From NCBI RefSeq assembly GCF_001584145.1, contig NZ_CP013232.1, positions 2,480,001-2,544,000 of the forward strand: a stretch of DNA of 64,000 nucleotides, given 5' to 3'. The translations under genes were made by a program, and so were the position numbers. Each line of letters opens with the position of its first letter. Position 1 is the first letter of the stretch. The notes beneath the pieces are model-generated. The model had not been told where the DNA came from. It searched no databases and saw nothing but the letters and a program-made list of their open reading frames with translations. Below, piece by piece: positions 63,276-64,000 of this stretch. Source of the DNA: Collimonas fungivorans (GTDB lineage: Bacteria > Pseudomonadota > Gammaproteobacteria > Burkholderiales > Burkholderiaceae_D).

Positions 63276-64000
63276 TGAACCGCCTTATCTCCCTGCTGAT
63301 ATTCGTATTTGCCGCGCTGTGGCTGGTGTTTTCGACCATCTTCGTGGTTGACCAGCGCCAGTACGCGATCCTGTTCGCCCTTGGCGAAGTGAAACAGGTG
63401 ATCAGCCAGCCCGGCCTGCATTTCAAGCTGCCGCCGCCGTTCCAGAACGTGGTGTTCCTCGACAAGCGCATATTGACCATCGATCCGCCGGATACCGACC
63501 GTTTCATCACGGCGGAAAAGATGAACATCCTGATCGACGCCTTTACCAAATGGCGGATTACCGATCCGAAACTGTATTTCGTCAGTTTCGGCGGCGATGA
63601 AAAGCGCGCCCAGGACCGCATGTCGCAAATCGTCAAGGCGGCGCTGAACGATGAAATCACCAAGCGCACAGTGCGTGAAGTGATCTCCGGCCAGCGTGGC
63701 AAGGTGATGGACGCGATCCGCAGCAAAGTGGCGGAAGAAGCCAAGCAGATCGGCGTCGATATCATCGATGTGCGCCTCAAGCGGGTTGATTATGTCGACC
63801 AGATCAATGCCTCGGTGTACGACCGCATGAAGTCCGAGCGCCTGCGGGTTGCCAATGAATTGCGTTCGACCGGTTCCGCGGATTCGGAAAAGATCCGCGC
63901 CGACGCCGACAAGCAGCGTACCGTGATCCTGGCGGAAGCTTATCGCGATGCTGAAAAGATGCGCGGCGAGGGCGATGCCAAGGCTTCGCAGATTTATGCC
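63275..64000 (+). CDS. hflC: HflC, FtsH protease modulator subunit (cut by window edge)
   Basis: ATG 63275 overlaps the hflK stop as TAATG. The visible 242 residues include the anchor (RLISLLIFVFAALWLVFSTI), the band-7 domain (FVVDQRQYAILFALGEVKQV, LPPPFQNVVFLDKRILTID) and the coiled-coil start (VREVISGQRGKVMDAIRSKV, ADKQRTVILAEAYRDAEKMR). About 50 more residues should lie beyond the window. Confidence 0.97.
   Translation, partial: MNRLISLLIFVFAALWLVFSTIFVVDQRQYAILFALGEVKQVISQPGLHFKLPPPFQNVVFLDKRILTIDPPDTDRFITAEKMNILIDAFTKWRITDPKLYFVSFGGDEKRAQDRMSQIVKAALNDEITKRTVREVISGQRGKVMDAIRSKVAEEAKQIGVDIIDVRLKRVDYVDQINASVYDRMKSERLRVANELRSTGSADSEKIRADADKQRTVILAEAYRDAEKMRGEGDAKASQIYA

Noticed and set aside
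1..64000. CRISPR arrays, tRNA/rRNA genes, prophage or complete insertion sequences
   Set aside because: No regularly spaced repeats with unique spacers, no cloverleaf or rRNA blocks, no integrase or capsid genes; only the OrfA-like remnant was found.

Overview
The window is about 64 kb of GC-rich chromosome from a betaproteobacterium of the order Burkholderiales. Gene order and protein sequence fit Oxalobacteraceae, with Collimonas or a close relative as the best guess. This rests on the runs leuC-ecn-leuD-leuB-asd-fimV-truA-trpFBA-accD-folC-dedD-cvpA-purF and surE-pcm-nlpD-rpoS-rlmD ... ndk-rlmN-pilW-rodZ-ispG-hisS-yfgM-bamB-der-hfq-hflX-hflKC. No rRNA, tRNA, CRISPR array or prophage was seen.

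Layout. 1-4532 is accessory: a truncated Cache-domain sensor, a frameshifted GlxA/FtrA-type AraC regulator, a lone IS3-type OrfA-like gene, two Ser/Gly/Thr-rich exported proteins, and about 0.7 kb without a gene. 4533-24262 is core metabolism on the plus strand: EamA transporter, leucine genes with an entericidin between leuC and leuD, asd, the large FimV pilus/peptidoglycan protein, truA, tryptophan genes, accD, folC, an SPOR-domain DedD, cvpA, purF, a REPIN-like inverted repeat, and a PLP trans-sulfuration enzyme. 24318-26080 holds a LOG-family hydrolase, a TetR regulator with a perfect palindrome beside it, and a DUF1289 protein.

26503-43980 is a tightly packed, mostly overlapping 19-gene plus-strand operon for an aryl-polyene (APE/xanthomonadin-type) pigment. 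It encodes a chain-length factor, two acyl carrier proteins, two ketosynthases, a ketoreductase, dehydratases, an aryl-acid ligase fused to a dehydratase domain, a MIO ammonia-lyase, a thioesterase, acyl- and glycosyltransferases, a LolA-like carrier, an MMPL exporter, an outer-membrane-type lipoprotein, a flavin enzyme with the halogenase-type WxWxIP motif, and a dedicated phosphopantetheinyl transferase. Together these could make an aromatic starter, extend it to a polyene on a carrier protein, attach it to a lipid and export it. No methyltransferase is seen. 43977-64000 returns to core genes: a phasin-like protein, then the surE-rpoS and ndk-hflC blocks.

Quality note. Six places show a net loss of one base inside an otherwise intact reading frame: the AraC gene, dedD twice, the chain-length-factor gene, ispG and bamB. 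Because ispG and other core genes are hit, sequencing errors are the likeliest cause. The first dedD site is an exception worth noting: it coincides with a dnaX-like A AAA AAG slippery heptamer. The parts most worth a second look are the APE operon with its halogenase-like enzyme, the His-rich tail on HisRS, the 12-bp tandem repeats at leuD and the EamA gene, and the exported Ser/Gly-rich pair.
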